64,000 bases of DNA from Mycobacterium sp. MFM001 (GCF_003402475.1 NZ_BFAB01000001.1:539333-603332); one strand, 5' to 3'. Positions 10,840-19,326 are shown, counted from the first letter of the stretch. Numbers and translations: made by a program. Notes: a model not told the origin generated them from the sequence alone.

Positions 10840-11790
10840 CTATGGGCGGGGCGCCGGCGTTGCCGGCGAACCATAGGGCGTAGCAGGTGGGTAGTTCACG
10901 GGGGGTCCTTCCGGTATGGGGACCTCGTATGGTCGATTCGGATCGGTACGCGAGGGACGGCCGCCGTCGCTAATGTCGTCTTTCTGTGGAACAAACACAC
11001 TGCCAGGCTCAGCACTATCGCCTGGGCTTCCTGACGTGTCCTCGCGCGCTTTCTCGTATGCGTTGAGTTGTGAGCGCATGCGTAGCGCGTTCTCGGCCAC
11101 GTTCTTGGTCAAGATCATCATGGTGGTGTTGGTAGTCGCCAGCGCCGTGGCCGCAGCAGCGGAATCCAAGGCGAACTTTGCGACCCTGAGTGGAGGAAAT
11201 GCGTTCATCCATGCGGTCGACAAGCCGTAGTCGTAGAGTTTCTGTGACGCGTCGTCCAAGGTCTCTCGGGTTCGGCTTACCTGGCCTCCCTCGGTACCGA
11301 GGATCGCGGCCACTTGTTCGTCGGCGGCTTGTACGTTCGAGGTGTTGCGCCGGTGGACGTCGTTGGTTTTCTCGTACGCCTCTGACGCTTTTCCGTCCCA
11401 CCTGTCCGCGTGTGGGTTGGCGTTGATAAGAGTTTCGACGGCCCCGTTCAAGTTCTTGGCCGACTCCTTGTAGCCCTTTCCGTCTTCTGGTTCACCAGAC
11501 CCTGTCAGCGCTCTCTCGCCCTCAATCATCAGCTGTGCCGCGGCCAGAACCTCCGAGTCCGACAGCATGCCGAATGGGCTCTTCGCATAAAGGCTCGGCA
11601 CCGGTCCGAGGTTCACACCGAGGCCCTCCAAGCCCTGGAGAACATCGCCTACATCGCCAAACAGGCTCCGGGTGTTCGTGACGGCGCCATGAACGTTGCC
11701 GGTGACGACATCGTGCACTAATCCGCCAGCATCCTTGACGCCGCTCCGTAGGCCGTTGAGAACCTTGAACGGATCCGGGAAAAAGCTCAC
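10840..11790 (-). CDS. EspA/EspE-like ESX secretion-associated substrate
   Basis: 316-aa protein, first gene of an espA-espC-espD-like operon. About residues 120-165 form a helical hairpin with the turn HADRWDGKASEAYEKTN, a W-x-G motif comparable to DGWLGSAADKYAGKN in EspA. Around residues 195-225 is an alanine-rich hydrophobic stretch (FALDSAAAATALATTNTTMM), where EspA and EspE also have a membrane-like segment. The C-terminal 60 residues are proline-rich and probably disordered. There is no Sec signal. The GTG at 11790 has a strong AGGAG seven bases upstream. The secretion partner is most likely the EspC-like protein. Overall similarity to EspA/EspE is by architecture, less by residues. Confidence 0.72.
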   Translation of the reverse strand: MSFFPDPFKVLNGLRSGVKDAGGLVHDVVTGNVHGAVTNTRSLFGDVGDVLQGLEGLGVNLGPVPSLYAKSPFGMLSDSEVLAAAQLMIEGERALTGSGEPEDGKGYKESAKNLNGAVETLINANPHADRWDGKASEAYEKTNDVHRRNTSNVQAADEQVAAILGTEGGQVSRTRETLDDASQKLYDYGLSTAWMNAFPPLRVAKFALDSAAAATALATTNTTMMILTKNVAENALRMRSQLNAYEKAREDTSGSPGDSAEPGSVFVPQKDDISDGGRPSRTDPNRPYEVPIPEGPPVNYPPATPYGSPATPAPRP

Positions 11791-11923
11791 GTGTTACTCC
11801 TGCCGTCGCGAAAAGCGTATCAATGCGCCAGGGCGGCTAACCGCACCAAATCAGCCGCTGAGCTGCCTCCGCGCAACGACGCGGGCACCCGGGACCAGCC
11901 TTGAGGTGGCTATTGTCAGCCGT

Positions 11924-12634
11924 GTGACGGGATTTGAAGGACCCATTTGGCGGCCTAGCAGCCGGGAGGCATATCCATTTAGCGGAAACGTACTCGTTCT
12001 GAAGTCGATTCCGTCACGAATGGATACCCGACTCGCCTGCCGGATCGAGAACGGCGAAGGACAGCCGGTCGGCATTGTTCAGACGGTGAGCACCGGCGGT
12101 TGGCAGCAGGTAGCCCAGTTCTTCGGAGCGGGGACGCTGGCCTCTTGGGAGTTTGAGATCCTTCGTGCGGACGGAGTGCCATACCTTCGCGTCAGTCGCC
12201 CTCTTCCAAGTGGATGGCGGCAATGGCCGCAGCGCTTCGAGGTACGCGACTCCAGCGGCCGGCATATCGGGAGCCTCGTGCAAAACGACAGCTGGCGATC
12301 GTTTAATCGAACTTTCGACTTGGAAGCTGCGCAGACGGTAATCGGCCACACAACATTCGACTACCAACGGATCGATGGCGCCCGCGGGGAGATTGCCGCA
12401 CAGACTGTGACGATCCACGACAGCACCGGTCGAAGTGTCGCGCGGATTGCCCAGAGGCGGACTACTGCGTTCCTCTTCGGCAACGAGTTCTATGACTACA
12501 CACTGACATTCGACTACGCGCCGCCCGAGCCGATGGGGACCCTATGCTTTGCCGTGACCCTCGCTGAGTACTTCTACCGTCGAACTGAGCACGGCGGCAC
12601 CCTGCGGGGGTTTCCAGGAGTGTATTCCCCTTAG
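11924..12634 (+). CDS. Scramblase/LURP-one-like protein
   Basis: About 236-aa protein divergent from the esp-like operon. The repeated beta-strand pattern (FEVRDSSGRHIGSLVQND, then VTIHDSTGRSVARI) resembles the tubby-like fold of phospholipid scramblase and LURP-one-related proteins found in actinobacteria. The final segment, PEPMGTLCFAVTLAEYFYRR, could be amphipathic or membrane-associated. The start is uncertain: GTG 11924 is chosen, GTG 11906 is possible, and there is no strong ribosome binding site. It ends two bases before the convergent ethR stop. Function unknown; a lipid-binding role is inferred from the fold guess only. Confidence 0.55.
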   Translation: MTGFEGPIWRPSSREAYPFSGNVLVLKSIPSRMDTRLACRIENGEGQPVGIVQTVSTGGWQQVAQFFGAGTLASWEFEILRADGVPYLRVSRPLPSGWRQWPQRFEVRDSSGRHIGSLVQNDSWRSFNRTFDLEAAQTVIGHTTFDYQRIDGARGEIAAQTVTIHDSTGRSVARIAQRRTTAFLFGNEFYDYTLTFDYAPPEPMGTLCFAVTLAEYFYRRTEHGGTLRGFPGVYSP

Positions 12635-12636
12635 GC

Positions 12637-13275
12637 TCAGTCGGCTTGGCCGTAGATGCTGGTGACCCAGACGTGGACCAGCGTTTCGAGCAGCTGCTCG
12701 TCGGGCACCGACGGACGCTCGTGAGCGAACGACGTCAGCATCACCTTCTCGTTGAGCAGGTTGAGCGCCGCGGACAAATCCTGGGCCGGCAGCGTCACCG
12801 GCGCCGCGCCGCGGGAGCGTTCGGCTTCGATGACCACGGCGATATGGTCGACCCACTTCTGCATGAACTTCGACCACAGGTCGCCGATGTCTTTGTTGGT
12901 TCGTGCGGCGTCGGCGGCCAGCGACACCGCTCGATGCGACCCGAATGTCTCGACGAAGAGATTGATGCCGGTGCGCCACAACGTCTTGATGTCGGCCGGC
13001 GGGTTGGCGACCATACCCTCCAGCGCCGAATCGGCCTCGACAATCACACGCTCGAACAGCGTGAGCAGAACGGCGTCTTTCGACGGGAAATAGAAGTAGA
13101 ACGTCGGGCGGGACAAGCCCGCGCCTTTGGCCAGGTCATCCACCGAGATCTCGCCCAGCGGACGCTCCGCCAGCAATCGTTCGGCGGTAGCCAGGATCGC
13201 GAGCTCGCGGTCGTCACCCGAGGGCCGGGTCGAACGCCGTCCGCGTGGTGCGCGCGCCGGGCTGGTGGTGGTCAT
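12637..13275 (-). CDS. ethR: TetR-family repressor EthR
   Basis: 212-aa TetR-family repressor of the divergent monooxygenase gene ethA. The N-terminal helix-turn-helix is SVDDLAKGAGLSRPTFYFYFPSK (positions about 42-64), almost identical to M. tuberculosis EthR. The ligand-binding domain keeps the EthR signature MWRTGIN-like LWRTGINLFVETFGSH, and the end reads LVHVWVTSIYG. The ATG at 13275 is preferred over 13284 because a TAAAGT element sits exactly seven bases before it, as in a leaderless transcript. EthR controls activation of ethionamide in tuberculosis bacteria. Confidence 0.95.
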   Translation of the reverse strand: MTTTSPARAPRGRRSTRPSGDDRELAILATAERLLAERPLGEISVDDLAKGAGLSRPTFYFYFPSKDAVLLTLFERVIVEADSALEGMVANPPADIKTLWRTGINLFVETFGSHRAVSLAADAARTNKDIGDLWSKFMQKWVDHIAVVIEAERSRGAAPVTLPAQDLSAALNLLNEKVMLTSFAHERPSVPDEQLLETLVHVWVTSIYGQAD

Positions 13276-13282
13276 ACCTGCC

Positions 13283-13288
13283 ACTTTA
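13283..13288 (-). promoter_or_regulatory. -10 element of ethR
   Basis: TAAAGT on the minus strand, seven bases before the ethR ATG at 13275; fits a leaderless promoter. Confidence 0.5.
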
Positions 13289-13312
13289 CACGCCGTTGAG
13301 TAATTCGACAGT

Positions 13313-13339
13313 GTGTTGACTTAATCAACACCGTGTTGA
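13313..13339. promoter_or_regulatory. Probable EthR operator between ethR and ethA
   Basis: GTGTTGACTTAATCAACAC (13313-13331) is a perfect 7-bp inverted repeat with a 5-base spacer. A third copy of the half-site, GTGTTGA, follows directly at 13333-13339. EthR is known to bind cooperatively to a long operator with repeated half-sites in this intergenic region. These repeats lie just upstream of the ethA -10 element, so binding would block both divergent promoters. Confidence 0.75.
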
Positions 13340-13345
13340 TACCGT
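13340..13345 (+). promoter_or_regulatory. -10 element of ethA
   Basis: TACCGT seven bases before the ethA ATG at 13353, in direct contact with the last operator half-site; fits a leaderless promoter under EthR control. Confidence 0.5.
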
Positions 13346-13352
13346 CGGTTAC

Positions 13353-14822
13353 ATGACCGAACACCTTGACGTTGTCATCGTGGGCGCCGGCATCTCCGGC
13401 ATCAGCGCGGCCTGGCACTTGCAGGACCGCTGCCCGACCAAGAGCTACGCGATCCTCGAACGCCGCGACGACCTCGGCGGCACCTGGGACCTGTTCAAGT
13501 ACCCGGGCATCCGCTCCGACTCCGACATGTTCACCCTCGGCTTCCGGTTCAAGCCTTGGCGCTCGGCCCAGTCGATCGCCGACGGCGCCTCGATCAAGAG
13601 CTACATCAAGGAGGCCGCAGCGGAGAACGGTATTGACCGGCACATCCGCTACCGGCAGAAGGTAGTGGGGGCCGACTGGTCGGATGCCGAGAACCGCTGG
13701 ACGCTGACCGTGGAACACGACGGCCAGCAGAGCACGATCAGCTGCTCGTTTCTGTTCTGCTGCAGCGGCTACTACAACTACGACGAGGGCTACTCGCCGA
13801 AGTTCGAAGGCGCCGACGACTTCGAGGGCACGATCGTGCACCCGCAGCACTGGCCGGAGGGTCTGGACTACGCGGGCAAGAAGGTCGTCGTGATCGGATC
13901 GGGCGCGACGGCGGTGACTCTCATTCCGGCACTGGTGAATTCGGGCGCCGGGCATGTGACCATGCTGCAGCGCTCACCGACCTACATCGGCTCGCTGCCG
14001 GCGGTCGACCCGTTCGCCGAGCGGGCCAACCGGCTGCTGCCGGCCAAGGCCGCGCACTTTGCCAACCGCTGGAAGGCGATCGCGTTCAGCACCGGGCAGT
14101 ACCAGTTTTCGCGGCGGTTCCCGAACTCCATGCGCAAGACGCTGCTGACGATGGCCAAGCGTCGACTGCCCGAGGGCTACGACGTCGAGAAGCACTTCGG
14201 CCCGCGGTACAAGCCGTGGGACCAGCGGCTGTGCCTGGCGCCCAACGGCGATCTGTTCCGTACCATCCGGAAAGGCCAGGCCGACGTCGTCACCGACACC
14301 ATCGACCGCTTCACCAAAAAGGGGATCAAGCTCAGCTCCGGCGTGGAGTTGGAAGCCGACATCATCGTCACCGCAACGGGTTTGAACCTGCAGCTGTTCG
14401 GCGGCGCGCAAATGCGGCGCAACGGTGTGCCGGTCGAGCTCAACGACACCATGGCCTACAAGGGCATGATGCTGACCGGCATGCCGAACATGGCGTTCAC
14501 GATCGGCTACACCAATGCGTCCTGGACGCTCAAGGCCGACCTGGTGTCGGAGTTCGTCTGCCGGGTGCTCAACTACATGGATGCCCGCGGATTCGACACC
14601 GTGGTGCCGCAGCACCCCGGCGACTCAGTCGACGAACGCCCGCTGATGGACTTCACGCCCGGCTATGTGTTGCGGGCATTGGACTATCTGCCTAAGGCGG
14701 GGTCGCGCACTCCGTGGCGGCTCAAGCAGAACTACCTGCTGGACCTGCGGCTGATTCGGCGCGGCCGTGTCGACGACGAGGCGCTGAGCTTCAGCAAGCA
14801 GCAGGTGGCGGTCGCGGCTTAG
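13353..14822 (+). CDS. ethA: FAD-containing Baeyer-Villiger monooxygenase EthA
   Basis: 489-aa class B flavoprotein monooxygenase using FAD and NADPH. The first Rossmann motif is [14 protein letters not shown] (about residues 9-22). The Baeyer-Villiger fingerprint appears as [12 protein letters not shown] (about 158-169), followed by the NADPH motif [13 protein letters not shown]. EthA oxidises ketones to esters and in M. tuberculosis activates ethionamide. Length and sequence agree with Rv3854c throughout. Its 3' end overlaps the convergent rraA by four bases. Confidence 0.96.
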   Translation: MTEHLDVVIVGAGISGISAAWHLQDRCPTKSYAILERRDDLGGTWDLFKYPGIRSDSDMFTLGFRFKPWRSAQSIADGASIKSYIKEAAAENGIDRHIRYRQKVVGADWSDAENRWTLTVEHDGQQSTISCSFLFCCSGYYNYDEGYSPKFEGADDFEGTIVHPQHWPEGLDYAGKKVVVIGSGATAVTLIPALVNSGAGHVTMLQRSPTYIGSLPAVDPFAERANRLLPAKAAHFANRWKAIAFSTGQYQFSRRFPNSMRKTLLTMAKRRLPEGYDVEKHFGPRYKPWDQRLCLAPNGDLFRTIRKGQADVVTDTIDRFTKKGIKLSSGVELEADIIVTATGLNLQLFGGAQMRRNGVPVELNDTMAYKGMMLTGMPNMAFTIGYTNASWTLKADLVSEFVCRVLNYMDARGFDTVVPQHPGDSVDERPLMDFTPGYVLRALDYLPKAGSRTPWRLKQNYLLDLRLIRRGRVDDEALSFSKQQVAVAA

Positions 14823-15301
14823 GCCGCAGCGACGACGACGATGCCATCGTCGTCGCTGTAGGCGACGTCACCGGGCGCGAAGGTGACCCCGCCCAGCTCG
14901 ACGGGGACATCCCGCTCGCCGGCGCCGGTCTTGCTGCTCTTCCGCGGATTGGTGCCCAGCGCCTTGATGCCGATGTCGATGCCGCGCAGCGTCGCCGAGT
15001 CGCGCACCGCGCCATGGACCACCAGCCCGGCCCACCCGTTGGAGCGCGCGAGCTCGGCGATGACGTCACCGACCAGCGCCGAGTGCAGCGAGCCCGCGCC
15101 GTCGATCACCAACACCCCGCCGTCGCCGGGCTCGGAGAGCACCGACTTCAACAGCGCGTTGTCCTCGAAGCAGCGCACGGTGCTGATCGGCCCGGCGAAT
15201 TGCGCGCGGGCGCCGAACTGGCGGAATTGGACGTCACAGCTGCGGACGTCGGGCCCGATGTCGTCGACCAGGTCGGCGGTGGGCCGGAAAGTCACCGGCA
15301 C
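14819..15301 (-). CDS. rraA: RraA-like protein (formerly annotated MenG)
   Basis: 160-aa member of the RraA / regulator of ribonuclease E activity A family (Rv3853). Seen are [18 protein letters not shown] at the start, [37 protein letters not shown] and the late [14 protein letters not shown]. Older annotations called it MenG (menaquinone methyltransferase), but the fold has no methyltransferase motif. GTG at 15301 begins one base after the hns stop, so it is probably translated with hns; longer upstream starts would lie inside hns. Confidence 0.9.
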   Translation of the reverse strand: MPVTFRPTADLVDDIGPDVRSCDVQFRQFGARAQFAGPISTVRCFEDNALLKSVLSEPGDGGVLVIDGAGSLHSALVGDVIAELARSNGWAGLVVHGAVRDSATLRGIDIGIKALGTNPRKSSKTGAGERDVPVELGGVTFAPGDVAYSDDDGIVVVAAA

Positions 15302-15302
15302 G

Positions 15303-15830
15303 TCAGCTGCCGCGCCGACGTAGCTGGCGCACCAGCAGCAACGCCAGCAGACCGACCGCAATGGCCACCGCGAACGGCAGCGGCGAGCGACCGGCGGCCG
15401 AGAGTGCCGGCGCTGCGGCCACCGGGTTGTTGGCCGAGGCTACGGCTGACTTCGCCTGTGCGGCAGCCTCTTTGGCGCCAGCGGCGAGTTGGCCGTTGGT
15501 CTCGATCCGCGGCTGCTCGACCGGCTTGACGGCGGCCGGCTCGGCTTTCTTGGCGGGGGCCTTCTTCGCAGGCGCTTTCTTGGCGGGCGCCTTTTTGGCC
15601 GGTGATTTCTTGGCCGGCGGCTGCTGGGCCTTCTTCGCAGGCGCCTTTTTGGCGGGCGTCTTCTTGGCCGCCTTCTCGGGTGGCTTGTCCGCTGCTTTGT
15701 CCGCGGGGGCCGGCTCGGGCGGCGGCGGTGGTGCCTTGTCGGCGGGAGGTGCGGGCGGCGACGGCGGGGTAGGGCCCGCGCCCGGCGCGTCTTCTGGTGC
15801 GTTGTCCGGTTGATCCTGCGGGTCTGCCAT
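15303..15830 (-). CDS. hns: H-NS-like nucleoid-associated membrane protein
   Basis: 175-aa protein matching Rv3852, longer than the 134-aa M. tuberculosis form. The N-terminal third is proline-rich ([23 protein letters not shown]). The middle is a run of [12 protein letters not shown] repeats like histone H1 tails, expected to bind DNA. Then comes the conserved [21 protein letters not shown] segment and a single C-terminal membrane helix (about residues 151-167, [16 protein letters not shown]). A DNA-binding tail plus membrane anchor suggests tethering of DNA to the membrane. The ATG at 15830 has AAGGAG upstream. Confidence 0.9.
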   Translation of the reverse strand: MADPQDQPDNAPEDAPGAGPTPPSPPAPPADKAPPPPPEPAPADKAADKPPEKAAKKTPAKKAPAKKAQQPPAKKSPAKKAPAKKAPAKKAPAKKAEPAAVKPVEQPRIETNGQLAAGAKEAAAQAKSAVASANNPVAAAPALSAAGRSPLPFAVAIAVGLLALLLVRQLRRRGS

Positions 15831-15903
15831 GCGGCCGCTCCTTTGCAGTTCCTCGTCGCGTACACCGGTCGACACCAACGGTCGAACCCCATCATGCCAG
15901 GGG

Positions 15904-16419
15904 CTAGGACCGGTGCCGCACCGCCCACAGCGCGGCGCCGGCCACCAGCACCACCGCACCCAGCGCGAATGGCCACGCTGGGATGCCGCGGTCCGTGTCG
16001 TCCTCGGGCCGTGCAGCCGGGCCGGGCCTTCCGGTGCCCGCAACGCTGAGCCGAAACGACCAGGAACCCGTCACGACGTGGCCGTCTGCCGAGGTCACCC
16101 GGTAGTTCACCGTGTAGTCGCCGGCCGGGCCCAGCGGCCGCAGCGCGACGCTGACGACGGCGCCCTGCACCTGCGCGTCCCCGGACGACCACAGGTTGCC
16201 GTCCGGCCCGACGACCGTCATGGCCGCGAACGTGGTCTGCAGCCGCTCGTTGAACGTGGCGCTGACCCGCGCCGGGCCGGCGCTCAGGACGGCGTTCTCG
16301 GCCGGGTCGGCCGCCACCCGGGTGGCGTGAGCGGCGGCAGGTCCGGCGGTCAGCGTGACGACGGCGGCCAGCGCCGCCAGCAACACGCTCAGCGCAGCGG
16401 CGCGCGCCGCGCCGCTCAT
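15904..16419 (-). CDS. CopC-domain copper resistance protein
   Basis: 171-aa exported protein. A signal peptide (about residues 1-31, ending in AGPAAA) is followed by HATRVAADPAENAVLSAGP, where the first mature histidine is the typical N-terminal copper ligand of CopC. The beta-sandwich includes DGHVVTGSWSFRL with another histidine. A C-terminal membrane helix (FALGAVVLVAGAALWAV) anchors it. The ATG overlaps the ycnI stop (ATGA), so the two are translationally coupled. Probable role: copper binding at the membrane surface; no CopD is encoded beside it. Confidence 0.85.
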   Translation of the reverse strand: MSGAARAAALSVLLAALAAVVTLTAGPAAAHATRVAADPAENAVLSAGPARVSATFNERLQTTFAAMTVVGPDGNLWSSGDAQVQGAVVSVALRPLGPAGDYTVNYRVTSADGHVVTGSWSFRLSVAGTGRPGPAARPEDDTDRGIPAWPFALGAVVLVAGAALWAVRHRS

Positions 16420-17087
16420 GTCCTTCGCCGGATCAGCGTCAGCGCGACGCCGAGGGCAGCGACCAGCAGCGCCGCGCCGCCCAGGAGCCGGGCCGTGTTG
16501 TCGGGCGTCGCCTTGTGCTGACCGGTCTGCGGCACTGCCTCGGTCAGCGGGCCGGGATGCGCGGGGTGGTGGTGTTGCGGTGACGCGGCCGGTCCCGCCG
16601 TCAGGGTCAGCCGGGGCGCCGGGTGCTCCGGCTCGCCGCCGCCGGGCATTGGCGGCTGGTCCCACTTGACCACCGACCCGTCCGCGTAGGTCTGGGTGGC
16701 GGGGAAGCTGACGGTGTCCGCGTCGGGCAGCTGTACCGATATCCGGAACAGCGCAAATTGATCCGCCGGGATACCGCCGCCCTGTGCGGCCGTCCATGTG
16801 ACCGAGTGCACGGTGCCCGATGCGGTGTCCCGGTCGAGGCTGGCCGTCCAGCCCGGCATGGTCTCGGTGCTGGCCGACCCCACGTCCGGCAGTGCAACAG
16901 CGAGCGCGGTGGTCGCCGCGCCCGTCGGCGACTCGTTGGGTACCGAGAACGTGACGATGGCATGACCGCCGCGGACCGGGTTTTCGCTACTGGCATGCAC
17001 ATGCGCCGACGCCGGCGCGATGCCGAGCGTGGAGCCGCAGTAGAGCACGGCCGCTGCGGCGGCTGCGATCAGCGGGCGCGACGGCAC
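16416..17087 (-). CDS. YcnI-family (DUF1775) copper-associated membrane protein
   Basis: 223-aa protein with a signal peptide (about 1-28) followed by HVHASSENPVRGGHAIVTF; the mature N-terminal His is the copper ligand described for YcnI. ALFRISVQLPDADTVSFPA and VVKWDQPPMPGG (conserved Trp) are DUF1775 features. A histidine-rich linker (QHHHPAHPG) and one C-terminal membrane helix follow. It is flanked by copC downstream (4-base overlap) and the Rv3850-like gene upstream (2-base gap). Start codon is GTG 17087. Likely acts with CopC in copper handling. Confidence 0.88.
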   Translation of the reverse strand: MPSRPLIAAAAAAVLYCGSTLGIAPASAHVHASSENPVRGGHAIVTFSVPNESPTGAATTALAVALPDVGSASTETMPGWTASLDRDTASGTVHSVTWTAAQGGGIPADQFALFRISVQLPDADTVSFPATQTYADGSVVKWDQPPMPGGGEPEHPAPRLTLTAGPAASPQHHHPAHPGPLTEAVPQTGQHKATPDNTARLLGGAALLVAALGVALTLIRRRT

Positions 17088-17089
17088 GG

Positions 17090-17746
17090 TCAGGCCAGCC
17101 CGAGCCGGGCCATCAAGTCGGCCTCGACCTCGTCGAGCTGTTTGGAGATCGCGGCGTGCGCGGCCCGCCGCCGCTGGGCGGGCATGTTCTCGGCGGCGGT
17201 GATGGCCGCGGACAGGTCGGCGAGCCGATCGGACATGGCCGCCGCGAACTGCTTGGTCTCGGCGTCTTTGGGCTTTTTCTCCTGCACCGTCCGCAGCGAT
17301 TGTTCGGCTCCGGCGATGCGGGCCGACAACCGCGCGCCGTGTCCGGAGAACTGACCGATCTGTGCCAGCGGAACGCCGAGTTGGTCGGCGCGGCGTTGGT
17401 CCATCAGCCCGCGGGCGGCGATCGCGGCCCGGTACACGAGGGGCACGACGATCGGTGCGAGCAGCCGTGAGATCGTCAGCACTCGGCGAATCCTGCTGGG
17501 GGACAACAGCTTGCCCTCCCGCGCCGCCTTGAGCTCGGCCTCGGCGACCTTGAGCGCGGACCGGTCACTGTCGCGCTGCGCCTTCAGCTGCGCCTTGAGC
17601 GCCTTGGTCTCGGCGCGCTGTGCGGCCTTGAACTTGCGCGCCTCGTTCTTGGCGGCCAGTTTGGCCTCCAGCTTGGCGCGGGCCTTGATCGCACGGGCCT
17701 CGGCACGACGCATTGCGCGGCTTTTTCGCTTGCGGAACAGGCCCAT
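17090..17746 (-). CDS. Lys/Ala-rich coiled-coil protein (Rv3850 type)
   Basis: 218-aa protein conserved in mycobacteria. The first 90 residues are very basic and heptad-like (RRAEARAIKARAKLEAKLAA and repeats), predicting a long coiled coil. A moderately hydrophobic part around residues 100-120 (ISRLLAPIVVPLVYRAAIAARG) may touch the membrane, and another helical coil follows. Start MGLFRKRK at ATG 17746 gives the length of Rv3850; upstream codons lack family support. No function is known. It leads a three-gene unit with ycnI and copC. Confidence 0.85.
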   Translation of the reverse strand: MGLFRKRKSRAMRRAEARAIKARAKLEAKLAAKNEARKFKAAQRAETKALKAQLKAQRDSDRSALKVAEAELKAAREGKLLSPSRIRRVLTISRLLAPIVVPLVYRAAIAARGLMDQRRADQLGVPLAQIGQFSGHGARLSARIAGAEQSLRTVQEKKPKDAETKQFAAAMSDRLADLSAAITAAENMPAQRRRAAHAAISKQLDEVEADLMARLGLA

Positions 17747-17847
17747 TCCCGGCCGCCTCCCCGGTTTCTCGTCGGCTGTCGCGATCCGTGATCGCTGGGC
17801 CAACCCTAACCGGAACGGGGCGTCGCTACGTCGTCAGGTCGGGACAG

Positions 17848-18246
17848 CTAGGCGTCGAGATGCTCTTTGCGGCGCAGCTCCTCGACGCGCTGCACGATGT
17901 CTTGTTGCGCCTCGGAGGATAATCCACTGGCGCCCAACGCAATTCGACGAACGTTCTCGTCGCGCATCGTGGCCAGCCAGGAAAGCTCCTTGTCGAGCTT
18001 TTCGTAATACTCGTCGTCGGTGAAGTAAGCCGGCTTGATGCGGAAGAAGTTCGCCAGGGCCGCCATGGTCGCCGCCGACGGATTGGTGCGGTTGCCTGAG
18101 CGCAGTTGTGACAGGTAGGGAGCAGACATCGTGATGCCCTCCGCCTTGAGCGCCGCGATCACCTCAGCGGACGTGTGCGGTCCTCGTCCGGGTGGGTACA
18201 CCGTGTCGAACAGGCGGTTCAGGCGCGCAGCGAACGTCGTGCTCAT
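17848..18246 (-). CDS. espR: Nucleoid-associated regulator EspR
   Basis: 132-aa DNA-binding protein, same length as Rv3849. The N-terminal HTH covers about residues 5-70 (LNRLFDTVYPPGRGPHTSAE, then SAPYLSQLRSGNRTNPSAAT with the recognition helix). A C-terminal dimerisation part contains DDEYYEKLDKELSWLATMRD. EspR binds many sites on the chromosome and activates the espACD operon in M. tuberculosis. The ATG at 18246 has GGAGG upstream (18250-18254). An espACD-like operon lies 6 kb away in this window. Confidence 0.96.
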   Translation of the reverse strand: MSTTFAARLNRLFDTVYPPGRGPHTSAEVIAALKAEGITMSAPYLSQLRSGNRTNPSAATMAALANFFRIKPAYFTDDEYYEKLDKELSWLATMRDENVRRIALGASGLSSEAQQDIVQRVEELRRKEHLDA

Positions 18247-18572
18247 CGATATGACCTCCACCAGGGTTGGTAGGACGAATGATTCTAGGCACGTATTTGC
18301 TGATCATGGTAGCGACACTTGTCGGATGAACCAAGTGCAAACCTGAGCCGAATTGACGCCGGGGGTCTGAGCCGCGGTCGGTAAGGCGCGGCGCGCGCGT
18401 TGTACAGCGGATTCTCATGTTGCACCAAGCGAATTGTGACGCGTCGCGTTGTTGTCGCAGCGGCCGGACGGGCGCGACAGCATTGTCGGGCGAACAGAGC
18501 TCGCGCCGGGCAACACGTCGGCTACGACGACGCGTCGAAAAGCAGCTTTGCTGTCGGAGGCGGCAACGCCGC
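18247..18572. other. Intergenic region upstream of espR
   Basis: 326 bases between espR and the cation exporter gene, both read on the minus strand. It must hold the espR promoter, which is known to be autoregulated in the family. No gene, clear palindrome or RNA was recognised. Confidence 0.5.
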
Positions 18573-19271
18573 TCAGGCGACGTCCGGGGAGGCCTCCGGG
18601 ACGGGCGCGACAGCCGACCGGGAGCGCACGAAACGCACCGTCGCGACGATCGCCGCGACCAGTATCGTCGCCGCGGTCACCCCGATGGCCGCCCACCGCC
18701 AGCCCAGTGCGCCGTCGAACAGCAACCACATTCCGAAGACCAGGAACAGCAGGCTGGCCAATACGTGTAGCAGCCCTTCGGGCAGCCGCCGGTGTAGCAG
18801 GATCCCCGCCCCGATCGCCAGCCCGTCGGCGACGATCATCGCGACCGTGGTGCCGATCCACACGCCGGCCCAGTCGTGGTCGGCCGCCAGCGCGACGGTG
18901 GCCAGTGTGGTCTTGTCGCCGAGTTCTGCCAGCAGAAACGACGAGACCACGGCGAGCAGCGCGAATCGGGGCTCCCGGACTGGGCGCACACCGTCGTCGC
19001 CGCTGCTGGTGCCCTCGCGCCAGGTCCACACCGCGAAAACGAAGAACGCGATGGCCGCCGCGAAGGCCATCGGTTGGGCGGGCAGCGTCAACCCGAGGAA
19101 ATGCCCGATGGCCACCGAAACACCATGTGCCACGCAGGCCGCGATGCCCACCCCGGTCAACACCACCCACCAGCGGTAGCGCAGTGCGTAGGTCATGGTG
19201 ATGAGTTGAGAGCGGTCGCCGAGCTCGGCGAGGAAAACCACTCCGAAGCTCAGGAGTGCGGCTGCGAGCAT
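18573..19271 (-). CDS. TMEM165/GDT1-family (UPF0016) cation exporter
   Basis: 232-aa membrane protein with about six helices in two related halves, each with the family signature: FLAELGDRSQLITMTYALRY (near residue 13) and LLAELGDKTTLATVALAA (near residue 118). GDT1/TMEM165 proteins move manganese or calcium out of the cytoplasm using these acidic motifs. A manganese riboswitch is recognisable in the leader, strongly suggesting a Mn2+ exporter (MntX-like). ATG 19271 is chosen because the riboswitch occupies the upstream in-frame codons. The next genes upstream are Rv3847-like and sodA. Confidence 0.9.
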   Translation of the reverse strand: MLAAALLSFGVVFLAELGDRSQLITMTYALRYRWWVVLTGVGIAACVAHGVSVAIGHFLGLTLPAQPMAFAAAIAFFVFAVWTWREGTSSGDDGVRPVREPRFALLAVVSSFLLAELGDKTTLATVALAADHDWAGVWIGTTVAMIVADGLAIGAGILLHRRLPEGLLHVLASLLFLVFGMWLLFDGALGWRWAAIGVTAATILVAAIVATVRFVRSRSAVAPVPEASPDVA

Positions 19272-19326
19272 GTGTGGCGACCTTTCGACGCGTCGTCGAC
19301 GGAGCCACGCTCCGCCGAACATCGGG

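Noticed and set aside
18400..19201. Plus-strand frames of about 250 codons opposite the GDT1-type exporter
   Set aside because: Opposite a gene with duplicated ELGD motifs and a riboswitch; Arg/Ser/Thr-rich antisense composition.
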